A stretch of 64,000 nt of DNA from Mycoplasma sp. CSL7475-4 (GTDB lineage Bacteria > Bacillota_I > Bacilli_A > Mycoplasmatales > Metamycoplasmataceae): positions 35,230 through 99,229 of the forward strand of contig NZ_JANUYA010000003.1 of the NCBI RefSeq assembly GCF_024834065.1, given 5' to 3'. Shown here piece after piece: positions 9,227 to 20,636 of this stretch; position 1 is the first letter of the stretch, and each line of letters opens with the position of its first letter. The notes under the pieces are model-generated. The model was given only the letters and a program-made list of their open reading frames with translations. It searched no databases and was not told the DNA's origin. The position numbers and the translations under genes are program-made.

Positions 9227-10057
9227 ATGCAACCAAAAGATAAAATTACATACTTTATTGACCTTGATGGAACTTTATTTGATCAAAGAGGTTTTAGTCG
9301 AATTTCGCACAGAAATTTAAGTGCTATTTTAATTCTTAAAAATTTCGCTAATGTTGTCTTTTCGACAGGCCGCAGTTATTCAGATTTTAGAGTTCAACAA
9401 GCAATGAGACAGTTAAATATTCATGATATTATTAGTTCATCGGGTGCTGAAGTTTACATCAACCGTGAGCGTGTTTTAGCTAACCCTATTTGCAATGAAA
9501 CGGTGCAAAAAATTGTTGATTATGCAATATCAAAAAAAATATTATTTATGGTTTATGATGCTACAGGCGAGCATATTTATGTAAAAAATAAAATTCAAAG
9601 ATTTTTAGCTAACATAACAATTAAGCGTTGAGTAAAGTCAATAAATTTATTTAAAGATTTTGATATATCAAAGCACAAACAAATTACGAAAATCGCCTTT
9701 GCTTTTCACACAAATTTATTTTCAAAAAAAATTCTTAAACAAATTGAAAAAAATTTTCCTAATTTAACTAACTCATACACCGCTAGCCGCAATTACATAA
9801 TCGAAATTACAGACATCACCACAAACAAAGCAATGGCCACTGTTGAGTATTGTCGCATTAATAATATTGATTTATCAAATACTGTTCATATTGGCGATTC
9901 AATGTCGGACTCGTGTTTAAAAGGTTATGTTGGTAAATTGGTAGCGATGGGAAATTCGACTCCTTCACTTAAATCGGTCGCTGATGAAATTGCACCAAAT
10001 CATAAAAATGGTGGTTTATATAAATATTTTGTCCAAAACAAAGTAAAAAAACAATAA
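9227..10057 (+). CDS. Cof-type HAD-superfamily phosphatase
   Basis: 276 residues. DLDGT (residues 12-16) holds the nucleophile Asp, STGR is motif II, and GDSMSD (from residue 223) is the C-terminal metal-binding motif. The large inserted cap between motifs II and III is typical of the Cof/class IIB group, which dephosphorylates small sugar or cofactor phosphates. Substrate unknown. TATAAT at 9213-9218 lies only 8 nt before the ATG and there is no Shine-Dalgarno, so the mRNA is probably leaderless. Confidence 0.85.
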
Positions 10058-10082
10058 AGTCAATTAGCTTTATTGTTTTTTA
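10051..10082. terminator. bidirectional terminator between convergent genes
   Basis: ACAATAAAG (10051-10059) pairs with CTTTATTGT (10068-10076), with T-rich DNA on one side and A-rich on the other. It overlaps the stop of the HAD gene and lies just beyond the stop of the ABC gene on the opposite strand. Confidence 0.75.
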
Positions 10083-10085
10083 CTT

Positions 10086-11918
10086 TTATGCGAACTGTGA
10101 TTTATATAAAGCGGCGTATTTGCCATCTTGTTCAATTAATTCGTGGTGTGTACCACGTTCAACAATTTCACCATCTTCAACAAACAAGATTAGATCTGCA
10201 TTTTTGATTGTGCTCAAACGGTGCGCAATAACAATGCTGGTTTTGTTTTTCATTATTGAATTTGCTAAAGCATCTTGAATAATTTTCTCAGTGTTTGTAT
10301 CAATATTAGAAGTCGCTTCGTCTAAAATAAGGATTTTTTTATCGCCTAAAACTGCTCTCGAGATTGCTAACAATTGTTTTTCCCCTTTGGACAACAACAT
10401 ATCATTATCCTCTAGCATTGTGTGATATCCCTTTTCAAGTCTTAGGATAGTATTGTGAGCTGAAACTAATTTGGTTGAATTGTAAATAGTATGTTCACTT
10501 GCGTTTTTATTCCCAATCAATATGTTGTTATAAACTGTATCTTTAAACATAAATGAATCCTGTAAAACCACAGCCATGTATTGGTTTAAGCTCTCTTTTT
10601 TAATAGTTTTTAATTCAACACCATCAATTGTTATTGAACCTTTTTCGTAATTATGGAATTTACTTAATAAATTAATAACAGTTGTTTTTCCTGCCCCTGT
10701 AGGCCCCACAAGAGCAATGCTTTGGCCTGGCAGAGCTTCAAATGAAGCGTTTTTTAAGTGTCATTCATCTTTATTGCTATTGTATCTGAATCACACATTT
10801 TCAAATTTTATGTGTCCTTTAACGTTTTTTAACTCGTTAATTTCGTTAGAAGTATCAGGCTCAATTAATTGGGCTATTTCATTGATCCGCACAGTGGAAA
10901 TAACACCGTTTTGTGATCCAAAAATTGTACTAATAATTGATTGAAATGCGCCTGTTACGTTATGTATATAACCAATATAAGCTAGGAAAAAACCAAGATC
11001 AGGGCCATTGCTATTTAAACCCAAAACTTGCAACAAGCTTCACAAAGCAATATTATTGTTTTTGAACACGACAATGATTGCTGCGGCAGCTAAAACAATA
11101 ATATTAGTTGACATAATAAACCATGGAATAAACATTTCAGTTCATAAGTCAGCCTTAAAAGCGTTACGATAAATATTTTTAGCTATTTTATTGAAGCTTT
11201 TGGTCGACTCTTGTTGACGGCCAAAAGTCTTTGTGATTTTCATATTTTTAACACCTTCTTCAACAAAGGCGTTTAGATTTCCAAATTCATCTCAAACACG
11301 TTCAACATTTGGACGTGCTTTTTTAATCATTATGAAACCAAAAGAAAATAGGAATAATGTTATTAATATAACGATAATAGTAATATTGGCACTGTAAATT
11401 ATCATTGTTGTAATGGTAATTAACAGGTGAGCAATATTTGAAAAAGCTTGCGTCAATATTTGGCTTAGAGTCATTGAAATATTATTGACATCATTGATTA
11501 AAGTGGAAATTAAATCACCGGTTTTGTGTGTATCATAATACGAAACAGGCATTTTTAATAGTTTTTCCATCCCTAAACGACGCATATTCATGGCTGTTGA
11601 AAAACCTAATATTAAATATATTTTGAATTCGAGGAATCTAAATATACCAAAAATTAAGAAGACAAAGACCATAGCAACAATCATTGTGATAAAAAATGTA
11701 TCATTAAATTTAGCATCAGCCTGCAAGGCTGCGTGAGTAAATGATTTTGAAGCTAGAATACCACCCATCATTATTCCGGCAATATAAGCAGTCGAGTTGA
11801 TAATGGTTGTGAAAATTCCAAAGACAAATAATCAAGGAGAGCGTCCAGAATATTTTGTAACAAGTTTAATGATTCCTAATGTGGAACCGAATTTACGTTT
11901 AGACTTTTGTGTATTCAT
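10086..11918 (-). CDS. ABC exporter subunit, catalytically canonical half
   Basis: 610 residues. An N-terminal six-helix transmembrane domain is followed by a nucleotide-binding domain with Walker A GPTGAGKTT, signature LLSKGEKQL, Walker B ILILDEATSNID (catalytic Glu present) and H-loop AHRLST. It has the half-transporter layout of multidrug or lipid exporters (MdlB/LmrD/TM288 type). Its partner gene ends 9 nt upstream and is degenerate at the same sites, so the two probably form a heterodimer in which this chain supplies the intact Walker B/His. A strong AAGGAGGG site precedes the start. Substrate cannot be read from sequence. Confidence 0.9.
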
Positions 11919-11927
11919 ATTCCCTCC

Positions 11928-13721
11928 TTATAATTCCAATTGACTTTTGTGTATTTGTGCATAGAATGGCGAAGATTCTACCAATTGTTCGTGTTTTCCT
12001 TTAGCAATAATTTTTCCAGAATCCATTACAATAATATTCTCGCAATTTTTTAAAGCACCAATTTTTTGTGAAATTAAAATAGTGGTACATTTATAGTTTT
12101 TAGTAATATTTTCAATTACTTGTTTTGTAGTTATGTTGTCTAAAGCACTTGTAGAATCATCTAAAATTAAAATTTTTGGTTTACGCAATAATGAACGAGC
12201 AATTGAAAGTCTTTGTTTTTGCCCGCCAGAAATATTTGTTGCCCCTTGCGTGATTTTATGGTCTAAATTGTCACCAAATTTGTAAACAAAATCATAAGCA
12301 CAAGCATTTTTTAAAGCAGTATTAATTTCTTCATCAGTTGCATCAGGTTTTGCTCATTGCATATTTGAACGAATCGTACCAGAAAACAACATTGCGTCTT
12401 GATAAACAATACCTACTGTATTCAATAGGTCCTTTGTATTGATTTGATTTACTTCGTGGTCACCAATTTTAATTGAACCTTCATCATAAACATAGTTATT
12501 TAAAAGCAAGCTAACAAGAGTTGATTTTCCAGAAGCAAATAAACCGATAATTCCTAAACTTGATTTATAGGGAATGTGTAAGTTAATATCACTTAAAGAA
12601 TAATTGGGGTTATCTTTATAGTATTTGAAATTTAAATTTTCTATTGTAATATCAAGATTTTGATCTTCATTATTATTGATTCTTATTCCGTTTTCTACAA
12701 CTAATTTGTCTTCTTTTGCAATCAATACTTCTCTGATTCTGACTGCAGAAATTTTTGCTCTGAAGGCAAATCTTAAAAACATTGTAATTAGTAAAATTCC
12801 AAAAGCAATCATTCAAAGATATTCAATAAATATATTCATTTGCACTACTGTATTATCAGTAGCTGTTTTCGAAATATACTCACCTCTAACAAACATATAT
12901 ATTCCAATAACAATAAAGTTATTGACTGTAAAAAATATTGGGTGTAAGGAAGTGATTATAGTTGCAGCTTTTGAATTTAATTTGAATCAGGTATTGTTAG
13001 AATTTCTAAATTTTTCCAATCTTTCGTTTTCGAGATTGTATGTTTTTATTGTTCTAATTCCTTTAATGTTTTCGTCGATTTCTTTAGTAACTTTTTCAAC
13101 TTGTCATTGAGTTTTTTTAATCAATGGCGAGGCAAATTTACCGATAGCGACCATCACACCCATCATAATAGGTATTACTGGCAAAATAATTAATGCCATT
13201 TTTCAGTCAACTGAAAACGCAATTGTTGCTCCACCTACTATCATAATAAAACCTTTAACCATCATTCTCAATCCGCCAACAAGAAAGTTTCAAAAGATTG
13301 CAACGTCATTTGAAATTCTTGTCATTATTGATTCAGGTTTTAGGTCAGAAATATTTTTTAAACTTAAAGCGTTAAGTTTTTTAAATAGTTGTTTCCGATA
13401 AAATAGCGATGATCTTTCGGCAGCAAACACAAAAACAAATGTTGATGCAAATGTAAATAGCGATAACAATGTTGTTTGTAAAGCAATAATAATTATCAAT
13501 TTATTCTGTACATCAACCTTTGGCATATTGTTAAAAATATGTCAATTTTTTAAAACTTCAATATGATCAACAATTGGTGCGTCCGAAAACAATAGTTTTA
13601 TAAATTGCGATATAAAATTAGGAATTGTCAAACTAACCAAAACACCTAAAAAGACTAATAATGCCCCGAGGGTAAAGATTCATTTAATACGTTTAGGGAG
13701 CATTTTCATTAATTTAATCAT
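11928..13721 (-). CDS. ABC exporter subunit, degenerate half
   Basis: 597 residues, same architecture as its neighbour: an N-terminal membrane domain, then Walker A GLFASGKST and signature ISGGQKQR. Walker B is ILILDDSTSALD, so the catalytic Glu is Asp, and the switch His position reads SQKIG, so His is Gln. These are the substitutions seen in the noncatalytic-site partner of heterodimeric exporters such as TM287/288, LmrCD and BmrCD. It overlaps no gene; pepF ends 12 nt upstream and the canonical partner starts 9 nt downstream. An AGGAGGT site precedes the start. Confidence 0.9.
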
Positions 13722-13733
13722 CTAACCTCCTTT

Positions 13734-15560
13734 TTAACCGGTTTTAAAGATTTTCTTACCAAGTTTGATGTATTCTTCGACAAGTTCTTCGAAATAACTA
13801 AAACCAATTTTGTAAAATTTATCATCTTTTAAATCTACACCGACTTTAGCAAGCGTATCAAGTGGGTAATTTCTATCACCAGCTGATAAAAATTCTTTGA
13901 TATAAGTATCTAAAAAGGCTGGGCCTTCATTTTTGTATTTTTTATAGAAAAAGTTAGCAACTAATTGTCCAATTGCATATTTGTAAACATAAAAACCGTA
14001 ATAAAAGTGCGGCACAGTTACAGCTGCGATTTGCTGATCGCTATTGAATTTTGCTTTCTTAACTGAGTATTTTAAATTGTTTTCATAATACAATTTTGCT
14101 ATTGCTTCATAACTTGGTCCAATTTTACCTTCTTCAATGTTTTTATACAAATCATACTCATAATTTGCTCATAATGTCTGTCTAAATACAGTACCAATAA
14201 AGCCATCTATCATTGATTCAATAATTTTGAATCTGAATTTATCGTTATTAGATTTTTTCAATAAATGGTCATATAGCATTAGCTCGTTAAATATCGAAGC
14301 GATTTCTGCTAAAAATATTGGATATGAAGCATTATGAATTTCATTATTTTTATCACTGAAATAAGAATGCATTGAGTGACCTAATTCGTGGGCTAAGGTT
14401 TCAACTGAACCTAAATCGCCATCAAAGTTCATTAAAATGTATTTTTTATCTAAACCATATGTTGAACCTATTGAATATGCACCAGAAATTTTATTGTCTA
14501 TTGTCATATAGTCAATTCAATTTTCACTATAAGCTTTTTTGACAATATCTGTATATTCTTGTCCAAAAGGTTCTAATGCTTCAAGGACAACATCTTTCAT
14601 TTGTTCTACAGTGAAAGTAGATTTGACTTTTACTAACTCACGCATCGAGTCGTATTTTGGCCGAAATTTCTCATTAAACTTGGCTTCGTAAAATTTTTTA
14701 AAATATTTATTTCGCTTGGCAATAATAGTTTTAAGACCACTGACTTTTTGGAATAATGATTGTAATAATTCATCATCAACTTTATCACTAAAAGTCAGCA
14801 TGTTCACTGAATCTTTATAACCTCTAATTTTTGCTTCGGTTGCAATCGTGTTGAATTGTTGGAATAACAAATTAGCCAATGAATTTTTGTGTCTTAAATT
14901 TGCCTTTTGATAATTCAAATAAGTATTTTTTCTCAGCACAGCATCGTTTGATTTCATGAATTTAATACGTAATGCAGGTGATAATTTATATTTTTTACCT
15001 TTTGAATCTTGTATAAATCCATAATCTAATTCTGCATCAGTAATTAAATCAAAAACACCTTCGAACGATGGTGTTGCATTTGCTTGTTTGACAATATATT
15101 CTTCAACATTATCATCTAGCTTATGCTCAAAATCATTAATTGCATCAGTTAAATTTTTTCTGTGACTCGATAGACGAGGGTCATTGATTCATGATTTGAT
15201 TTTTTCAATATTTTTGAAAAATCTAACAGGTTCAGACCCAATTTGTTCACTGATTTTTTGACTAATTAGATCTCATTTATTACTTAGTTCTGAGTATTTA
15301 GAATTTGTTAATTCACGATTAGAATTATTCGAAAGATAGTTAGAAATTCTATTTGTTAGCACACCAACTTCGGCCGATTTATTCAAATATTCAATATATG
15401 CATCAATATTGTCGTATTTAGATTCTTTAACATCAATAAAATATTGCATTTTTGTTTGATATTCATTGAATAAATCTTCAATGCCATTACCGTTCAATAA
15501 GCTTTCTAAATCAAATTGATATTTTTTATCAACATCGCTCAATTTTTTGTATTGTTTCAT
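13734..15560 (-). CDS. pepF: oligoendopeptidase F
   Basis: 608 residues, full length for M3 family PepF. The zinc motif HELGHSMH (His391, Glu392, His395) lies in the expected C-terminal third, with the third ligand expected about 25 residues on, in the [11 protein letters not shown] segment. It is a cytoplasmic peptidase that cuts peptides delivered by oligopeptide permeases. The start is supported by AAAGGAG upstream, and TATAAT at 15602-15597 (minus) is a good -10. First gene of a minus-strand operon with the two ABC exporter genes. Confidence 0.94.
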
Positions 15561-15755
15561 CTTTTTTTCTCCTTTCCTTTTAATTAATAATTATTAATTA
15601 TATTACAAAGTAGAATTATTTCTATACCGATAATAGCGTTAAATTAAAGGCTAAATGATAATTTCAGTGAGCATTAATAGATTGAATTATTATTGCCGAA
15701 AAATCTTCGCAAATTTTATTCACAATTGCGATTGTTTAATATAATTATCTCCATT

Positions 15756-15887
15756 ATGAAAGACTTAAATAAAACAGGTACTAAATTTGTATTAGCGAAT
15801 TATTCTAGCAAGTTTTGCACTTCGCTATGTTTTTCATACGCCGAATACTTTGAGGATATTTTTGATTTAGCTTCCGATAATTACTAG
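15756..15887 (+). CDS. possible leader peptide ORF upstream of potA
   Basis: 43 codons. TATAAT at 15740-15745 lies 10 nt before the ATG, with no Shine-Dalgarno, which fits leaderless translation. The peptide is rich in Phe, Ser and Tyr and matches no family I know. Its stop codon falls inside the left arm of an inverted repeat just before potA. This may be a leader ORF that couples translation to potABCD expression, or simply the 5' UTR. Confidence 0.4.
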   Translation: MKDLNKTGTKFVLANYSSKFCTSLCFSYAEYFEDIFDLASDNY

Positions 15888-15910
15888 TTGAGCATTTGAC
15901 CAACTAGTAA
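15881..15910 (+). promoter_or_regulatory. inverted repeat between leader ORF and potA
   Basis: TTACTAGTT (15881-15889) and AACTAGTAA (15902-15910) are perfect 9-bp arms around a 12-nt loop. No T run follows, so it is not a typical terminator. It could be an operator, or an RNA hairpin whose folding depends on ribosomes stopping at 15885-15887. Confidence 0.5.
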
Positions 15911-15945
15911 ACTTTAATTAACTTTTTAAATTAAGGAGTATATTT

Positions 15946-17322
15946 ATGGAAAAAAATCAAAATATACGAAATGTTATCGAATTGAAGGAAGTTGTTAAAG
16001 AATTTGATGACAAAGTAGTTTTAGAAAAAATTAATCTAGATATTAAAAAAGGTGAATTTGTTACCCTTCTTGGACCTTCTGGTTCTGGTAAAACAACAAT
16101 TTTAAGACTTATTGCTGGTTTTGAAAGAGCCACACGTGGTGAAATTAAATTTAACGGTAGAGATATTAAAGATCTACCAGCCCACAAAAGAGATCTTTCA
16201 ACTATTTTTCAAGACTATGCTTTATTCCCACATTTAAATGTTGAAGGAAACATTAAGTATGGTTTAACACTAAAACGTGTTCCGAAAGAAACAATCAATC
16301 CAAAGCATCTTGAATTATTGCGAGTTAAAAAACAACAATGAGAAAAAAAAGCCGCATTAGAAATGGCTAAATTGGACAAACTACAAGCCCAATATGAATC
16401 TGAAATGGATAAATTTAAGCCAAATTCATTGCAATTCAAAAGAAGACAAAAATGATTAGATAAATCTGATTTTAACTATTCATATTGAGAAAACTATGTT
16501 GAAATGAAAGTCGAAGCATTCGAAAAGCAATATTTAACTAGAAAAATTTCAAAAGAAGAAATGAAAGAAGAAATTGCACAAATAGTGCAATTAGTAGGGC
16601 TAAATGGTTCTGAAAATAAAGCGATTAGCGAATTGTCTGGTGGAATGAAACAACGTGTTGCATTGGCTCGTTCATTGGTTATTGAACCAAGTATTCTATT
16701 GTTAGATGAACCTCTAAGTGCACTGGACGCTAAAATTAGAGAAAAAATGCAAAAACTATTGAGAAGTATTCAACAAAGATTGGGTATTACATTCATATTT
16801 GTTACTCACGATCAAGACGAAGCACTTGAGTTATCGGATAGAATTGCGATTATGCGTGATGGTGTGATTGAGCAATATGACACTCCAAAACAAATTTATG
16901 ACTACCCAGTAAACAAATGAGTAGCAAACTTTGTCGGAAGTTCAAACATTTACAACGGTGTTTTCAGAAGTGGAGCAAGTGTTGATTTCATGGGTCGTAA
17001 TTTTCAAACAATACATAAACAAGACGAATTTAAAATTGGACAAGATGTTGACGTTTTAATTCGCCCTGAAGATGTTGATATCGTATCGCTTGATGAATTA
17101 AATGGCAAAGATGTAATTTTAGGTACAATCATTGACTCAACTTACCGTGGAAGTTATTTCTATTTAAAAGTTAAATTTGCAAATGGTTTTCACATCTATG
17201 TTGAAACAGCTAAAAAATTCAATTTGAATGAAACGGTAGCTATTAGTTGAACCGTTGATTCAATTCACTTAATGGCAAAAGATGAAAAATGGGATTATCA
17301 ATCTGATGAATTCAAAAATTAA
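15946..17322 (+). CDS. potA: spermidine/putrescine ABC transporter ATPase
   Basis: 458 residues. Walker [10 protein letters not shown] (43-51), Q-loop [10 protein letters not shown], signature LSGGMKQR (from 230), Walker [13 protein letters not shown] (catalytic Glu near 255), and H-loop [10 protein letters not shown]-terminal TOBE-type regulatory domain ([10 protein letters not shown]) is typical of PotA. About 110 mostly charged, helical residues (roughly 105-215) are inserted between the Q-loop and the signature, which makes the protein longer than the usual 350-380. It drives polyamine import together with PotB, PotC and PotD. The AAGGAG site precedes the ATG. potB overlaps its 3' end by 17 nt. 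Confidence 0.93.
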
Positions 17323-18145
17323 AAGTAAAATTTCCTGAAATAATCGATTATTATTACTTTTGCCCTATATTTTATTAGCAATATTTTTAGTTATTCTACC
17401 TATAATTTTAATTATTATTAAAGCTTTAACTCCAAGACATAATTTTGATAGTGCTCAACTAATAAAAGAGTTTGGAACTTGAAAAATTATTGGCCGGAGC
17501 TTAAAAATTGGTGTTATTTCTTCTATTCTTTGTTTATTAATAGGTTTCCCTTATGCTTACTTTATAGCAACAACAAAAAATAAAATACTACCAATTTATG
17601 CGATGAGTCTAATTCTTTCGCCAATGATTATATTCACTATTGCAAAGATATACGCAATAAGAGGCTTCTTTTTGAGTATCTTCAATGAAGATAGTTTAGA
17701 GGCTGAATGATTTATGATTTTAGCATTAACTTATTTAAATTTACCTTACATGATTATGCCACTGTATTCAGTGTTTAAAGACATGCCTAAAAATATTATT
17801 GAAGCTAGTCATGATCTAGGATATAGCAAAATCCAAACTTTATTCAGAGTAGTTATTCCATACAGTACTAAAGCTATTTTAAGTGGTGTGAGTTTAATTT
17901 TTCTAGCTTCTGCTACCACTTTTGTGATTAGCGACAAATTATTAGCTAATCCTGCTCAACTACAAACAGTAGGTTCGATAATTAACCAATATTCAAACCC
18001 ATCAAACGTATTTGAATTATCTTCAGGATCAGTGTTAGTTATTGTTGTGAGTGCTTTATTCATTGGCTGTTATGCAGGAATTAACTTTATACCAAGATTA
18101 ATTGTTAAGTTAGTAAATCACAAGAAAAGAGGTAACAATGAATAA
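17306..18145 (+). CDS. potB: spermidine/putrescine ABC transporter permease
   Basis: 279 residues with about six membrane segments. The permease EAA-type loop reads EASHDLGYSKIQTLFRVVIP, the coupling helix that contacts PotA. The start at 17306 overlaps potA by 17 nt, which implies translational coupling. Trp codons are TGA in the N-terminal part. Confidence 0.92.
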
Positions 18146-18965
18146 AATCGCTGAGTTTTTTAAAAGAACATACATTTATTTCATTCTTGCTCTAACTTAC
18201 ATTCCACTTGTGTTTTCAGTAATTTTCAGTTTTAACAAACCAAGCGATAAAGGATATTTGTCAACTTCTTGAAACGCATTTTCTCTAGAATCATGAAATA
18301 CATTTTTCGATGACGGTAGAGATATTGCACTGATAAATTCAATAATTGTTGCTTTGTTTACAGCTGTTTTAGTTGTCTCGATATCATTGTTAACGGTTTT
18401 TGCTCTTTGAAGACAAAAAAATAAAAAAATTGAGAGTGTAATTAAATCTGTTAATAATATTCCTTTAATTAATCCTGATAATATTACAGCTATTGCATTG
18501 GTTTTAGTATTTTCACTGTTTTTTGGAACTCTTTCTGTTGCAAAAGAAGGACTTTTAAGAGGTATAGTTGCTCATACAGTTATGGCTTTACCTTATGGAA
18601 TTAGTTTAATGTATCCAAGAAGTGAAAAATTTGAGCGTTCATTATTTGAAGCTAGTCAAGATTTAGGTTATTCAAAATTCAAAACCTGATTCAAAACCTA
18701 TTTTATCTACATGATTCCTTCAATAATTTTTGCAGGTCTTGTTGCCACTTTCTTGTCGTTTGATGATTTTATCATCTTAAAAACTACAACAAATACCTCA
18801 ACTCTAGGAACAAAACTATATGAAGGTAATTTCCGTGGTTGAGGATTGGTTGTTGGTGCTGCAGTGTTATTGATGACATTAGTTGGTAACGCAATTTATA
18901 TCGCATACAAAGTCAAAAAAACTAAAGTTAAAAAAGTAAAATTTAAGGAGCAAAATGAAAACTAA
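18138..18965 (+). CDS. potC: spermidine/putrescine ABC transporter permease
   Basis: 275 residues with multiple membrane helices and the EAA-type coupling loop EASQDLGYSKFKTWFKTYFI. The chain ends in a Lys-rich cytoplasmic tail. Overlaps potB by 8 nt and potD by 11 nt. The AGAGG site lies inside potB. Confidence 0.92.
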
Positions 18966-20547
18966 AACTAAATTCATTTTAAAAAGAGTTGCCTTTGGCG
19001 TTGGTTTAACCGCAATGGCAACTGCTTTAGCAGCTGCTCTAATCTATAAATTTAAAAAACCATTTAAACCAACTTTTTATAACTATAAATCATATATATC
19101 AGACAATGCAAGACAGGCTGTAAGTGAAAAATTTGACTTTAAAGAATTTGAAACAATTGGTGAATTTACTAAAGCTGTTTTAACAGAAAAAGCAATCGGT
19201 GGTATTGGCTCAGATGCGCAGGCAGTTCAATTAATTAAACGTAATAAATTGAAAAGAATTGATTATGTTAAATTGTTCTACAAAGATACACCTGATTGAG
19301 CAAAAGGTAAGACATTTGCAGAATATCGTAAACTAGATCAATACAAAAAAATGCAAACCCAAATCTATACAAAATTAGTTTGAGATCACTTAGCATACTA
19401 CGATGAAGTTTTAAAAACCGACTTAATGAATGAACCATGAGAAGATGATGAACCAAAACACTTATACGACTATTTTATTCCTTACTTTAGTCAAGACATG
19501 GTTATTGCATATAATCCTACAAAACTTGATAATGAGTTGAAAAACGCTTCAATAGATACTGTTGAAAAAAGAAAAAAACTTTACGAATTAGACTCATTAG
19601 TATTGAATAAATTAGCAAATATTGGTTTTAATGCAAATAAACCTATGGATCAAAAAGAAGTTATGTTTGTTGATGCGTTGCAATCATTGAAACAATCTAG
19701 TTACAATCGTTGAGAGTTAACCGATTCAGTTAGAGATAACATGATTTATGGTTCAGGTTATAACAATCAAATCCCAACAGGTGAAGCAAGTACAAAATCA
19801 GAACCAAAACTATATCAAAAATTGATTAATCAATTTGCTGAGTCAATTAAAGCCGGTATCGGTTACAACTTAACTAATCCTAATTTACAACTTTTAGGTG
19901 ATGGTCAATTATTATTGAATAACTTGATTAATTTTGATTCAAATGTTGAGGCCGGAATTATCTATAACGGTGATGCATTTGACGCATACAATTCAGAGGA
20001 TAATTACGAAGCTGTTAAAAAAGGAACAATAAGATTCATTAGACCAAAACAAAATCTATTGTTAGTTGATGGTTTAGTTATTACAAACAGTGATAAAGTC
20101 AATGAAAAATTCTATGACGAAATGTTAGAGAATGTTAAACATGCATTCATGAGTGGTCTTCAATTCAATGAAGGTGAAGAAAGAACATGAGAAAATGTTA
20201 GTGAAGAAACAATTCAAACATATTCAGCATACGATAATTTTGATTATGTTTCATATACACCAGTGTACAAAGTTTTATATGACTATATAACTGCAAACAA
20301 CTTCAATGTTGACGAGTTGAAAGATGATGAAAAAACACCTGAAGCGTTAGAAAAATATAAACAAGAACTATACGAAGCCAAATACGCTAAACAACTTTAT
20401 GAAATTAAAGACAATTACGAAATTGTCGATCCAGTAAGTGGCGAAACATTGATTTCTTATGATGTTAACCACACAGCAATAGTTCCTACTGATCAAAAAA
20501 CCGAGACAAACCTAACAACTTATTGAAACAAAAAAACCAGAAATTAA
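18955..20547 (+). CDS. potD: spermidine/putrescine-binding protein
   Basis: 530 residues. There is no lipobox. Instead, a single hydrophobic segment (about residues 12-31) near the N-terminus would anchor it in the membrane with the binding domain outside. The body contains YDYFIPYFSQDMVIAYNP and other features of extracellular solute-binding proteins of the PotD type, but is longer than the roughly 350 residues of enterobacterial PotD. The identification relies partly on its position after potABC. The AAGGAG site lies inside potC. Confidence 0.85.
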
Positions 20548-20553
20548 AGATTT

Positions 20554-20582
20554 AGACACACTTATTTTGTGTGTCTTTTTCT
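20554..20582 (+). terminator. terminator of potABCD
   Basis: AGACACAC (20554-20561) and GTGTGTCT (20569-20576) around a 7-nt loop, then a T run. It starts 6 nt after the potD stop. Confidence 0.85.
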
Positions 20583-20636
20583 ATTTTTTTGAACTAAAAA
20601 TAATAAAATTTCTATGAAAGATTCTTAAGGAGAAAG

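Noticed and set aside
18955..19080. PotD as a lipoprotein
   Set aside because: No Cys follows the hydrophobic segment; it looks like a membrane anchor.
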